A stretch of 64,000 nucleotides of DNA from assembly GCF_003265705.1 (NCBI RefSeq), contig NW_020312785.1, positions 16,662,682 through 16,726,681 of the forward strand. The letters are read 5' to 3'. A program made the position numbers and the translations under genes. This DNA comes from Callorhinus ursinus (taxonomy: Eukaryota; Chordata; Mammalia; Carnivora; Otariidae). This document shows positions 46,401 through 57,850 of the stretch, piece after piece (within the stretch, counting starts at the first letter, position 1; each line of letters opens with the position of its first letter). The notes beneath the pieces are model-generated. The model was not told the DNA's origin, made no database searches, and saw only the letters and a list, made by a program, of their open reading frames with translations.

Positions 46401-47490
46401 GGAGAACACAGGCAACACCTTCTTCGACCTAGCTGCAGCAACTTCTTCCTAGACACATCACCAAAGTGAAGGGAAGCAAGGGCAAAAATGAACTATTGGG
46501 ACTTCATCAAGATAAAAAGCTTTTTTTTTTTAAGATTTTATTTATTTATTTGAGAGAGAGAGAATGAGAGATAGAGAGCACGAGAGGGAAGAGGGTCAGA
46601 GGGAGAAGCAGACTCCCTGCTGAGCAGGGAGCCCGATGTGGGACTCGATCCCGGGACTCCAGGATCATGACCTGAGCTGAAGGCAGTCGCTTAACCAACT
46701 GAGCCACCTAGGCGCCCAAGTTAAAAAGCTTTTGCACAGCAAAAGAAACAGTCAATAAAACCAAAAGACAACCGACAGAATGGAAGAAGTTATTTGCAAG
46801 TGACATATCAGATAAAGGGCTAGTATCCAAAATCTATAAAGAATTTATCATACTCAACACCCAAAGAACAAATAATCCAATCTAGAAATGGGCAGAAGAC
46901 ATGAACAGACATTTTTGCAAAGAAGACATCCAAATGGCCAACAAACACATGAAAAAGTGGTCAACATCACTCGGCATCAGGTACATCCAAATCGAAACCT
47001 CAATGAGGCACCACGTCTCTCCAGTCAGAATGGCTAAAATTAACAAGTCAGGAAATGACAAATGCTGGCAGGGATGCAGAGAAAGGGGAACCCTCCTACA
47101 TTGTTGGTGGGAATGCAAGCTGGTGCAGCCACTCTGGAAAACAGTATGGAGGTTCCTCAAACAGTTGAAAATAGAGCTACCATACGATCCAGCAATTGCA
47201 CTACTGGGTATTTACCCCAAAGATACAAATGTAGGGATCCAAAGGGGTACGTGCACCCCGATGTTTATAGCAGCAATAACCACAATAGCCAAACTATGGA
47301 AAGAGCCAAGATGTCCAGCGACAGTAATGGAGAAAGAAGATGTGGTCTTTACATGCAGTGGAATATTATGCAGCCATCAAAAAAAAAAACCCCACAAAAT
47401 CTTGCCATTTGCAACAGCATGGATGGAACTATAGGGTATTATGCTAAGTGAAATAAGTCAATCAGAGAAAGACAGGAATCATATGATCTC
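43472..47490 (+). pseudogene. L1 ORF2 (endonuclease, RT, C-rich domain), broken and SINE-interrupted
   Basis: The start ATG is at 43472. The endonuclease domain is interrupted near an A-run at 43561-43572, then open from 43690 to 44382 with IVNIYAPN, IIVGDFNN and the catalytic FSDHS. The RT part includes PISLMN near 45066 and the active site FADD at 45567-45578, with an in-frame TAA only 12 bases before it (45555-45557). The region 45831-46469 is open. A SINE splits the frame after FIKIKS. The Cys/His box [18 protein letters not shown] is intact near 47060-47115. The 3' limit is approximate. Confidence 0.92.
46525..46717 (-). mobile_element. Can-SINE inserted in L1-D ORF2
   Basis: Flanked by a 16-bp TSD with one mismatch: aagataaaaagctttt (46509-46524) and aagttaaaaagctttt (46718-46733). 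Inserted after L1-D, antisense to it, like the SINE in L1-A. Confidence 0.97.
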
Positions 47491-47989
47491 ACTGATATGA
47501 GGAATTCTTAATCTCAGGAAACAAACTGAGGGTTGCTGGAGTGGTGGGGGGTGGGAGGGATGGGGTGGCTGGGTGATAGACATTGGGGAGGGTATGTGCT
47601 ATGGTGAGCACTGTGAATTGTGTAAAACTGTTGAATCACAGACCTGTACCTCTGAAACAAATAATACATTATATGTTAAAAAAAAAAAAGAAGATAATAG
47701 GAAGGGAAAATGAAGGCGCAAAATTGGAGGGGGAGACGAACCATGAGAGACTATGGACTCTGAGAAACAAACTGAGTGTTCTAGAGGGGAGGGGGGTGGG
47801 AGGATGGGGTAGCCTGGTGATGGGTATTAAAAAGGGCACATATTGAATGGAGCACTGGGTGTTATATGCAAACAATGAATCATGGAACACTATATCAAAA
47901 CCTAATGATGTAATATATGGTGATTAACATAACATAATAAAATAAAAAATATATATATATATGTACCCCAAAAGAAATCTGGCAAATCA

Positions 47990-49539
47990 TTTGTGTGTTT
48001 TTTTTTCTATTTATGCCAAAGAAAACCTTAGAGTTCACTAAAAAAGAATTAAAAGAATTATTTATGTGTTATTTTAGGAAGAAAAAATCGTAACATTAGA
48101 TGAGGTCAAATTATTTATATGGCTGGCAGCTTGAGCAACAATAAGTGTCTCTAACAAGTTACTTGGTGGATAACTGAAATCTGGATTCAGTGTTTGCTTA
48201 TATTAAATGAAGTTGAGATATTGGAACTTAATTGGTACAACATGCAGGGGGAAATGATAGTGCTTAGAGAGAAAAGCTATCTACAGGGAATTCTTCATGG
48301 GTTATTCACTCATCCAAATCAATCGTATTCCCAAGAGGGGCCCTTTAATTGCTTTCTCTTTTCCCTGGGTTCTCCTTCATTTTCTCTGACTCTTGAGCTA
48401 CATGCATGTTATGTATATTCAACACCATGCCAAAGGGCCCTGGTTTCTGTAGAATACCCTCATCACCAAGGTCAGAAGCAACAAGAAAAGGCATGATTTT
48501 CATTCTGTTCTCCTGTGGTTCTAGCTTTCTTGTTATGTTCTCTCCCTGCCTGTAGACTTCAGCCTCTAGCATTAGAGGCAGAAATGCCCTTGAAAAGCAT
48601 ATTTAGTGAACTCCCATACTTGCATATGCTGCTCCTCTGACTGAACCCTCACTAAAACAAAGGGAAATCTAGTGATTTTTTCCTTAATATATAGGATAGA
48701 GAAAAATAAATAAATACATACAAATCTAAGTGGGGTGAAGATACCTGAGGTTAACCATCAAGCTGGAGAATCAAGGACCTCTGACCTAATTCCCAGATTA
48801 TATATTTCTAATATACAGACTCTAGAGCTCCTGAAATAAGGAAGAAACTAGGTTCCCTTCAAGATGGATCCTAGTAACAAAAATGCAAATATGCAATGGA
48901 ATTAGTCTTTCCAGTTTTCCCAAAAGGGACTTGTGAACATTTTCAGGGTAACTTGCTTTGGACAAAGAGAAATATCCAGATCTTTTAAGTATTACTCAAT
49001 GCACAGCTCTGAACTGACATGAATTTTTGATCATCCAAAAGGCCACTGCACTCCTCTATTTGGAGTGCTTATGAAGGTCAGTTGAGCAATAAAACATTGG
49101 CCTGAATCCATCTCTTATTGGGTTTGGTAAATCTTCAAAAATACTCTGTAGTTATCTCTCCAAATTCCAAATGCATAGTTGAAATATCTGTACTCCATAG
49201 CTGACAGAATCCCCACATTGGTTACCTGGCCCATGGGGTAAAGCCTGCTATGTTACAAAGGAAAAGTAGAGGTCTCTGACCCCATTATATCCAGAAAGGG
49301 GGCGGGGAGAAAATCACCTGTGACGCAATCCCAAAGAATTAGGCCACCATCAAAGGCTTAAAAAATACAAGATTTCCACCTTATCTTCATTTAAAATGCC
49401 ACTTTGTGAAGAAATGTCAGTGCTAGAGAATGAAAGTGAGTTATTGGAAACATAATTAGGAATTACCTCCAAAAGCAGCTGTTATTTTAGGTGTGATCTA
49501 TATATTGGCAAAAATATCATGAAGGTTGGTTGCTGGCAT
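47990..49539. other. Unique stretch upstream of the second pol remnant
   Basis: No gene recognised. Part of it may be decayed retroviral sequence continuous with the pol remnant, but I see no protease or gag motif. Confidence 0.4.
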
Positions 49540-50340
49540 AAAGCTATTACTATGGCAAATGCTTTCATTTATGTATCAGTTAGGAAGGCCCTCCAGAGAA
49601 TTTGCTTTCACATGGCATGAAAGGCAACACATCTTCACTTTTAGGGGTATGTCAGCTCTCCTATGTCATTACACAGGAACCTTGATTGTTTCACCATCCC
49701 TCCGAACATAGTACCACCTTACCATCCTGATAATATTGTAGAATTTGGATATGGTGGTCAAGATATAACAAATAATCTCTAGAAGTATTTGTAAGTGGCA
49801 TGTGCCAAATGGTGAGAGGTAATTCCCGTGCAAATTCAGAAGGGATGAATGTTATGCATGAAGCCGATAAGAAGGATTTCCCTAAAGAAGGGCCTATCTA
49901 GCTGAGTGACCAGTTTCCAAATGCAAAGACCAATGCCAAATTCCTAATAGGATATCATGTCCTAAGAGCACAAGCCTGATACCTGATGGTAGTTGAATTA
50001 TATTCAATCCCTTCCAATACGTAAGGGAGAAGGGTAGAGACAATAACTCTCCCTCATTAAAATGGTGCTTCAGTTATAGATGTTTTTGCCTGCCCCAAAA
50101 TCATTCAGCACCACACTCAACTGGACTTACTGAATACTTCACTCAACATCATGGTATTCGCACAAACCTGTTTCTGAATAAGGAAATCAATTACACCTGA
50201 AGAAGCAAGAGAATTGGCTCACTATCATGACATTCATTGGTCTTCCATTTACTCCCATTTCTAGAAGCAGCTGAATTAACACAGATGGAGATGGCCTATC
50301 GAAAACTTAGTTACAGTGCTAGTTGGATGACAATAACTTG
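49540..50340 (+). pseudogene. Endogenous retrovirus pol remnant (RT then integrase), heavily broken
   Basis: RT blocks appear in order but in alternating frames: AITMANAF at 49543, FTWHERQHIFTF at 49607, GYVSSP at 49645 and the catalytic-box position YHPD at 49720-49731. The first catalytic Asp position reads Thr and the box lacks its first two acidic-site residues, so the enzyme is dead. Integrase-like text follows from about 50123 (LTEYFTQHHGIR), then EEARELAHYHDIHW at 50199. Only about 400 bases separate RT from integrase, so the connection and RNase H parts are deleted or unreadable. Domain order and strand support a decayed provirus. Confidence 0.7.
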
Positions 50341-50731
50341 CTATGTTAACGTGACTACTATATAGGTGGAGAAGTGCCCCCAAATATTGGAAAAAATGTA
50401 AAAGTTTGGATTCTATTCCTGACTCCATTCTTAAGTAATTAGATGGAGTGAGGCAAATCACTGTAGGTTTCGATAATTTTAAAAAGAAGAGGTGGGTATA
50501 ATTGTTATTAGGATCAACAGAAGTGTTTAAGGTGTTCAAGAAGAATCCAGGGTTTAAAAAGTTACAATAAATATTTTAAATCTATTTAGTTTTACACAGA
50601 ATACTGCTTAAAAAAAAAAGCATCTCAGAAACTTCTTGCGAATAGTAGGTGATTATGTATAGTTATTAGTGGCTATCAGCATAAATGTGATTTCATCTAT
50701 CAGTTACTTTATCTCTTATGTGACCATGTTT
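50341..50731. other. Unique stretch after pol remnant
   Basis: Nothing recognised; any env sequence has decayed past recognition or is absent. Confidence 0.4.
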
Positions 50732-50748
50732 CACATGCTGACCTTTTA

Positions 50749-50915
50749 TTTTTTTTTATTTTTTAAAGGTTTTATTTATTTATTTGACAGAGAGAGAGAG
50801 AGCACAAGCAGGGGGAGAGGGAGAGGGTGAAGCAGGCTCCCCACCGATGATCCCCACTGGGATCATGACCTGAGCCAAAGGCAGACGCTTAACTGACTGA
50901 GCCAACCAGGTGCCC
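50749..50915 (-). mobile_element. Can-SINE with internal deletion
   Basis: Perfect 17-bp TSD cacatgctgacctttta at 50732-50748 and 50916-50932. About 25-30 bp are missing around 50845 ('ccaccgatgatccccactgg'), where other copies have the 'gagcagggagcc' block. Confidence 0.96.
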
Positions 50916-50932
50916 CACATGCTGACCTTTTA

Positions 50933-51885
50933 ACCATTAAATCACTAACATGTTTCAGTTTAATATATATATATATATTGCTTATAATGATCAAAGTTAG
51001 TAAAATTATTAATGGTTTGGGACAAATTTCATGCTTTGCAAAAGTTTTTAATATTATTTTGAATTTATTAAACTTTAAAAGAACTTGATGATTGAAAAAA
51101 ATGATTAATATACAGTAAAATCCATGGTTCTAGTGAGTAATGAAAAATGAACTCTTCTTTCATTTATGGTTGATTAAGGTCTCAGAGTAATCCTCTATTT
51201 TTGGCATGTAGGTGAAAATCAGAGTTGAATAATTATGATCGGAAAAGAAACAGCTGCTAAACATTCCAAAATGAGCATTATAAACCTAATAAAATATCAA
51301 GCTTTAGAAGTTAATGCTGGTATAGGATTTTTACCTTCTAAATAAAATTACAGAATATGAGAAAAATGTATTTGTAATGAATCTGGACTAAGGAAAACTG
51401 TAAGGCAAACAAAAGCAACTGCTATGAACATTATAAATCATACATTATTGGATTTTAATCATGACTGCCTTTGACAAGACTAAGTAAATGCTGATAAGCT
51501 CTCAAAAACAGATCAACCTTAACAGCATGGATGAGACGATGATGCATTTCATTTTTCTTCTGCTCTTAGATTAATCTCAACAGAATGATATTTTTTGAAA
51601 ATTGGCTCTCTGCCAAAATGTTTGTCATTCAGTAGCATTTTATTGTCACATCTTGAATACTAATAAAGGCATAGAACTGACATATACGGATATAATTTCT
51701 TCTCTTCCACAATGTAGATGCCTCTAAAGAGGACTGCTGTAATTGAGAATTAGCAGTCTTTTAAAGAGAAATAAACCTGTTATCTGCTTAGTAAAAAGTT
51801 TATGTGAATAGTTTCCACATTTAAGAAATGAATACATAGAGAGGTGGTTACCAATGTCCTCAGACTAGCAGTAGGTAGTTTTACT
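50933..51885. other. Unique AT-rich stretch, nothing recognised
   Basis: A short (TA) run is at 50964-50980. No gene seen. Confidence 0.4.
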
Positions 51886-51995
51886 TCACTGGGTCTTATA
51901 TGTCAAGCAATGAATCATGGAACACTACAACAAAAACTAATGATGTATGGTGATTAACAAAACATAATAAAATTTTAAAAAAAATTTTAAAAAAA
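51886..51995 (+). mobile_element. L1 3'-end fragment (second 3'UTR module only)
   Basis: 'caatgaatcatggaacacta' to 'gatgtatggtgattaac' matches the terminal module of L1-B and L1-D (for example 47873-47930), followed by an A/T-rich tail. About 110 bp; an extremely 5'-truncated insertion. No clear TSD. Confidence 0.92.
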
Positions 51996-52482
51996 GAAAG
52001 TTTTTGAGTCATTAAGGTAGTGATTTGCTAACTTCTTTTATTTGAAGTGTTCTTTCTGGTGTTTCTCAAAATGCGGTATTTAAAGAAATTCAAAGTTACT
52101 CTGGCTAGAGTTTGGATAGGAGCTCTGTAGCCGTCTCTACTAAGTCCAGTTCCCAACAGGTTCTTGAACATGTATAAGAAACCCCAAGGGCTTGACAGAG
52201 CAGCATGAAGAGCTTAAGGAATTTTTAATATTGAGCAGTAGACAGTCCTGTCTCTTGCTTCAGAGAAGACGTACTTTATCCTCGAAAGCTCCAAACAAAT
52301 CTCCTCCTCCTTCTAGGGTTGAAGGGGAGGCATACTGTCTTTATCATCCAGGGCTGTTTGCTGTACAGACTTCCTTGAAAAGATAAATAAGAACAAAAGC
52401 AGTTGTGTCTCTGCTTATAAGACACTCACAAACACAAGAGACCCATGGACAATTGCCTCCCAGTGATAACATCACCATTTTT
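51996..52482. other. Unique stretch, nothing recognised
   Basis: No gene or recognised repeat. Confidence 0.4.
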
Positions 52483-52496
52483 AAAAAATGCTCTGA

Positions 52497-52693
52497 TGGG
52501 GGGTGCCTGGGTGGCTCAGTCATTAAGCGTCTGCCTTCGGCTCAGGTCATGATCCCAGGGTCCTGGAATCGAGCCCCATGTAGGGTTCCCTGCTCTGCGG
52601 GAAGCCTGCTTCTCCCTCTTCTGCTCCCCCTGCTTGTGTTCCCTCTCTCGCTGTGTCTGTTTCTGTCAAATAAATAAATAATCTTTACAAAAA
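52497..52693 (+). mobile_element. Can-SINE
   Basis: Flanked by a perfect 14-bp TSD, aaaaaatgctctga, at 52483-52496 and 52694-52707. Head lacks 'gttgg' ('ggctcagtcattaagcg'). Confidence 0.96.
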
Positions 52694-52959
52694 AAAAAAT
52701 GCTCTGACGATACTATTAGAGAAAAGCAAAATCGCAAGAGTAATCTTTAAAAGAAAAAAACACCACTAAATATCACGCTTGTAACAAAACATTATATTGT
52801 AAAACTCTAGTGAAAACATCAGGAGGTGAGCCCAAGAGAAACATATTCTATTTGTACATAGGAACACATTTAATAAATTAAAAATTGAAATATATGATGT
52901 CTCCATTGTATGTTGTTATAATAGCCTATACCTCTCTTACTTCCTGCAGCACTTACCTT

Positions 52960-53575
52960 TGTGATGGTGTCATCAGCTAGACCCCACAACCTGGCCTTTA
53001 CTCTTCACCTGCTCGTATCCACCAAACTTTGTCCCACATTTTTCCTTAAGCTCTTCTTTCCAGCTTATCTCCTACCTCAAGCAAAAGACCCAAGAGGCAT
53101 AGCATCCCGTGATGGAAACCAAGACTACCCTTCACATAATAAAAACTGCTGGGACAAAGAGTTCCAACTGGCCCAGACGACCCAGACCAGTTTGAATTTA
53201 ACCCCTAACTCACACCTGTGCAGATGGACCATGGAGTGACCCATGAGTGACCAACAGTTACATTTACTTCATTATAACATTAAATCTCCATGCAAGGATG
53301 AGCACAAGCCTCATTTAAATAATATATGATATATGAATAGGCATGTTTCCTTAAGGTGCATGTGTCACCTTATGCCGCCTTTATATACAATGACAATCTC
53401 CCCTAATCTAAATATTTATCCTAAACCTAAAAAAAAAAAAAAAAAATTCACCCTTGCTCTGGGAATCATGACTTTGGAAGTTATTCCCTGTAATATCCTT
53501 ATTTGCTGCAAATAAAGTTCTTTTGTGGGGCAACTCCATCGGGTATAGTTTCTATCCGTGACTCACCAAGGAGTA
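52960..53575 (+). mobile_element. Candidate LTR of a class I-type ERV
   Basis: The right part reads like an LTR end: 'ttatttgctgcaaataaagt' with AATAAA at 53511-53516, then about 60 bp of U5-like sequence. It lies on the same strand as the pol remnant and about 3 kb downstream, so it could be the 3' LTR of that provirus. I could not place its 5' end or a TSD, and an A-run at 53430-53446 interrupts it. Confidence 0.35.
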
Positions 53576-53592
53576 AATTCACATTAGTTTGG

Positions 53593-53654
53593 TTACAATA
53601 TGGCTAATAATTGTCTCTTTCCATTACAATATGGCTAATAATTGTCTCTTTCCA
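53593..53654. repeat. Exact 31-bp tandem duplication
   Basis: Two identical 31-bp units, 53593-53623 and 53624-53654, each beginning ttacaatatggc and ending tctctttcca, just upstream of an L2 tail. Confidence 0.97.
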
Positions 53655-53775
53655 TTAGAATTGGAAGCTTCATGAGATGAAGCAGCACATATTGGTATCG
53701 ATGATGATTGCATCCCAAGCACCTCGCACAGTGCCTGGCCCATGACGAGGGTTTGATTAATGTCAATACAAAACG
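53655..53775 (+). mobile_element. L2 3'-end fragment
   Basis: 'ggaagcttcatgagatgaag', 'catcccaagcacctcgcac', 'agtgcctggcccatgacgag' and 'tttgattaatg' follow the L2 3' terminus. Old and diverged. Confidence 0.7.
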
Positions 53776-54337
53776 TAAATACATCACATGCAGTAGTTTA
53801 TAGAACAATTATGATATTTATAGAGTTCTAAAATTACTGAATTGACATTTCTAAGAGATGTCTGGGACTATAAAACTTAAGTGCATTGAGACCTACTCAT
53901 TCAGCCGCCTACAGGGCAGAGCACAATCCAGTAGCTGACCCAAACTCAGTAACCCTCGTCTATGTTCCAGTTAGCTGTATACAACCTCTTGAGGAAACTG
54001 AAAACAAAACAAAACAAAACAAAACAAACACAATTTGGATTGCAAAGTGTTACAGAATCAGAAAACTAGTTAGTGGCTAAACCAGATTTCCACATTTCTC
54101 TCTTTGATTTATAGAGCCATTTTATATATATATATATATATTTACTTCAAGGTAATTGTGGCTTCTCTGTCAATATTATTCTGAGTGTTAAAATCAATGT
54201 TAATAGGGCTCACATGTAAACCTTTCCACAGTTTGCTGTAAATATTTTTATAAAAGTAATTTTGAAGTGAAATATATGTGATACAAGATAAGAACAATTA
54301 AAGAGTTATTAAAATCAGACTAACTAAAAGATAAAAT
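53776..54337. other. Unique stretch with (AAAAC)n and (TA)n
   Basis: (AAAAC) run at 54001-54027 and a (TA) run at 54124-54140. Nothing else recognised. Confidence 0.5.
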
Positions 54338-54355
54338 AGAACGTTTACACAGAAG

Positions 54356-54560
54356 GGGCATCTGGGTGGCTCAGTTGTTAAGCATCTGCCTTCGGCTCAA
54401 GTCATCATCCCAGGGTCCTGGGATTGAGCCCCGCCATCAGGCTCCCTGCCCGGCGGGAAGCCTGCTTCTCCCTCTCCCACTCCCCCTGCTTGTGTTCCCT
54501 CTCTCACTCTCTCTCTCTCTCTTTCTGTCAAATAAATAAATAAAATCTTTTAAGAAAAAA
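54356..54560 (+). mobile_element. Can-SINE, young-looking
   Basis: Perfect 18-bp TSD agaacgtttacacagaag at 54338-54355 and 54561-54578. The body is close to consensus, with a TC-rich microsatellite at 54502-54523 before the tail. Confidence 0.98.
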
Positions 54561-54578
54561 AGAACGTTTACACAGAAG

Positions 54579-56160
54579 AGAGAAAAATTCATAAGTGTTG
54601 TTTAGGAAGAACCCCAACCTCACAGATGATGGTCAAGCACAAGACTACCAAACAAATAATTAGGCACACAAGGTTGGCTCTATGGCCTGGTTATTGAAAA
54701 AAAGTGGACAATGAGACTTAATGGATCATAGCCCGGTGGTTGATTACTCAAAGCTCAGCCAATATCAGGAGGCTCAGCATAGTTGGACTTACTCTCCAGC
54801 CTCCGATTCCCAGGGAGATGCACAGGCCCGGATGGGTGCTATGTACACAGTGCATGCAGACTGAGGAATGCACGCCAAGGGCTCAGCACCTTTTGATCAA
54901 GCAGCAAATACTGTAGCAAACAACAAACGAAGCCCAGAAAGGAGCAATTACTATTCATCCTGTGGTCACTTTGAACTACTTTGTTGCCTTTCTGACTGAC
55001 TATAGAAACTGCTCAGTATCAGAAAGGAGATAAACCTGGCCCTGTGACACACTCAGCGATGCTCAGGGAACTTGGAGGACTTGCTCTCTCAACAAGGGTT
55101 TTAAACATCACCCCTTTAAACAATGTAAACATTAAATATATTTCTATTAGTGTTTGCCACCAAAAGATTCATCTTTTGAATTATTTTAAAAGTAAGATTT
55201 TTGTCTTATCATAACAATTATCCTGATCTATACTCAATTCACTTTGACAACTTAGTCTTTTTATCTCACAATCCAGTAATGTTCAATGGAGTAAAATCAT
55301 ACAGCAATAAGGCATTGTAATCAATATCCCCAATATTAAGAAATATTAACATAATTTTCACATACCTGCTTTTGTGTTCCAATCAATACCTGTGTATATA
55401 AAACAGAATCAAACATTTTATATATATTACTAAATATATCCTTGCAATCCAGGGCAAGGATAACATAACTGAGCCATCAAGGCTCAGCAGCATTTTTCCA
55501 GCAAATATTAGAGAGCATCATAATGCCTGTAGATCATTTTCTTTTATAATTTTGGGGAATCATCTCTAACCATGACTTTCAAGGTTAAGTAAAATATGTA
55601 ATAATCTGCAAATATATTTTAAATGGAGTTCTTAATTGATTTAGGGTAACTTTATAATCACCTAATTGTTAGCTTTATAACTGATTCTTAATTGCTTTTA
55701 TGTGTCTTAATCAACATGATAACACAATATTAATAAATTACATATTGTTACATTTTAAATTTCTTGTAATGCTATGATCTGTGTCTCATTTTAGTTTTTA
55801 TACAACACTTGTAGGATAAGTAGCATTTTATCATACCGTTTTGGAAATGGTGGAGACTGGCATAGATCATAGTTTTGCCCATTACAGTGGCAGTTAATTG
55901 AAGAGTTAATGGATATGAATCTACCAAACCAAATCATCTGATCCAAACCCAGCATTTATATGCCTCAGCCATTTCCAACGGAAATTCACCAGAACCTAGG
56001 AAACATGCTAGTACTGAGTTGGCAGTGCAGATCTCACTAGCTGGGGAAATATTCAATAGTTAATTAATTGTTTAGGAGCTGGAAGATTTTAGGATTCAGA
56101 AAAATAAAACTTTAGACTGAATGAAGGTTGTGATGTTCCATAGAAGACTTATTACATTTA
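54579..56160. other. Unique stretch; less AT-rich block at 54620-55080
   Basis: 54620-55080 has noticeably more G+C than its flanks and no recognised repeat; no long open frame either. The remainder is AT-rich and featureless. Confidence 0.35.
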
Positions 56161-56175
56161 AGAAAACACCCTTCC

Positions 56176-56422
56176 AGGGCACCTGGGTGGCTCTATCAAT
56201 TGGGCATCCAACCCTTGGTTTGGGCTCTGGTCATGATCTCAGGGTCATGAGATCAAGCCTATGTGGGGCTCCAGGCACAGCCCAGAGTCTGCTGGATATT
56301 CTTTCTCCCTCTCGCTCCCTCTCTGCCTCTACACCCCCACCCTACCCTGCCATGTTTGCTCTCTCTCTCAAATAAACTCTTTAAAGAAAGAAACAAACAA
56401 AAAAAAAACCAAGAACAAACAA
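56176..56422 (+). mobile_element. Older Can-SINE
   Basis: Head 'ggcacctgggtggctctatc' with the older 'atccaacccttggtttgg' variant, tail of aaac/aaac units to about 56422. Flanks 'aaaacaccctt' (56163-56173) and 'aaaataccctt' (56422-56432) form an 11-bp TSD with one mismatch. Confidence 0.92.
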
Positions 56423-56609
56423 AAAATACCCTTCTTCCAAATAGCTGGAGGACATGAGCATAAAGAGCAGTTAAGTACTATGAAGCAGATGATCTAAGCC
56501 TGCAACCTAAGACCTGCTATTTTTAATCTTGCAAAGACTACACAGATTTACTTCATAATCCTGATGGAAATTTGACTTATTTCAGGAATTGATTAAGAAC
56601 CTGATTCAA

Positions 56610-56805
56610 GCGTGCTTGGGTGGCTCAGTCGGTTAAGCCTCTACTTGCATCTCAGGTCATGATCCTGGGATAGAGCCCAGCATCACATTGGGCTTCTTGC
56701 TCAGCGAGGAGTCTGCTTCTCCCTCTCCCTCTGCCCCTCCCTCCACTCATGCAAGCTCTCTCTCTCTCAAATAAATAAATAAATAAATAAATCTTTAAAA
56801 AAAAG
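56610..56805 (+). mobile_element. Can-SINE
   Basis: TSD acctgattcaa at 56599-56609 and 56806-56816. The tail has an expanded (AAAT) run at 56769-56792. Confidence 0.96.
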
Positions 56806-56816
56806 ACCTGATTCAA

Positions 56817-57532
56817 TTCTAATCATATATATACATATATATATAATATAAAAATATTTAGCTCCAATATTGTCTAAATAGCTGAAAAGACAAAGGAGAA
56901 TAACTATAGTTAGACTTCCAAAAACTTACAGTACGGGGCAAAAATAGCAAGTAACTGGAAACACTAAAATTGTCTATTATGTGGGCAAATTATCTTTCTT
57001 ATATAAACTCACTGGTTTCGCCCACTTTTATTACTGGTAGAGTGTCACCAAATTTTTATCTTTACTTCAAAACAATTTTTCAGTATTTAAGATTAATGGT
57101 ATTTTTCTAAAAGAATATGAACTTTTTATCCTGAAAGTATCAACTGAGAAAAATTACATGCTGTCAAGAGAAACAAAAGTTGTTTCAACCAAGTTTACTC
57201 TCTTTTATAAGTTGATGGAACAACAAGGCATTCTAAAGAAATTTAGTGATTGACAACTTGACTTCAACTTTTGCTTGCCCTCTCTCTGTTAGGACAACCT
57301 TGACATCCTGGTCAAAATACCATTATTTTCCCAGTTGATTCTGTTCTTATGATTGAGTCAATCATAAGGGATTGAATAGCTAGCAATGTTGAAATTAAAT
57401 TACAGTGCAAACTGCATGATGGAGAAATCAGAATGTAAGAGTTGCATTGTTGTGTGTTGCAGAAGTAAGTCATTATAAAAGATTTACCCATTGATAAAAT
57501 ATTTCAGCTTCCAATATCACCAATAACAGAAT
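56817..57532. other. Unique AT-rich stretch with a quasi-palindrome at 57346-57368
   Basis: CTTATGATTGA-g-TCAATCATAAG has perfect 11-bp arms. No gene or known repeat seen. Confidence 0.5.
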
Positions 57533-57549
57533 CTGTATTCCAATTTATT

Positions 57550-57731
57550 TATTTATAGATTTTATTTATTTATTTGAAAGAGAGAGAGAGAGAACAAGCA
57601 GGGGAAGTAGGAGAGGTAGAAGCAGGCTCCCTGCTAAGCAGGGAGCCTGATGCTGGACTCGATCCCAGGACCCTGGGATCATGTCCTGAGCTGAAGGCAG
57701 ATGCTTAACCGACTGAGCCACCCAGTCACCC
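57550..57731 (-). mobile_element. Can-SINE
   Basis: 17-bp TSD with one mismatch: ctgtattccaatttatt (57533-57549) and ctgtatcccaatttatt (57732-57748). Confidence 0.97.
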
Positions 57732-57850
57732 CTGTATCCCAATTTATTAATTAGTGAAACAGATTTTATTATCTGTGGCCAAATAAGCCAAATAAATATA
57801 TTTTTATTCTGGGAATAATCTCATTTATTCCAAAACATGATATATGGTGA

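Larger units (their letters stand above)
40954..47972 (+). mobile_element. Full-length LINE-1 (L1-D), inactivated
   Basis: Complete L1 of about 7.0 kb including one SINE. It has a 5'UTR (40954-42508), ORF1 (42509-43390), a short spacer, ORF2 (43472 to about 47490) and a two-module 3'UTR ending in AATAAA (47936-47941) and an A/T tail. A 17-bp TSD with two mismatches flanks it: aaaaatctggcaattca (40937-40953) and agaaatctggcaaatca (47973-47989). The presence of its extreme 5' end shows a complete insertion. Several stops in each ORF make it non-autonomous now. Confidence 0.97.
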
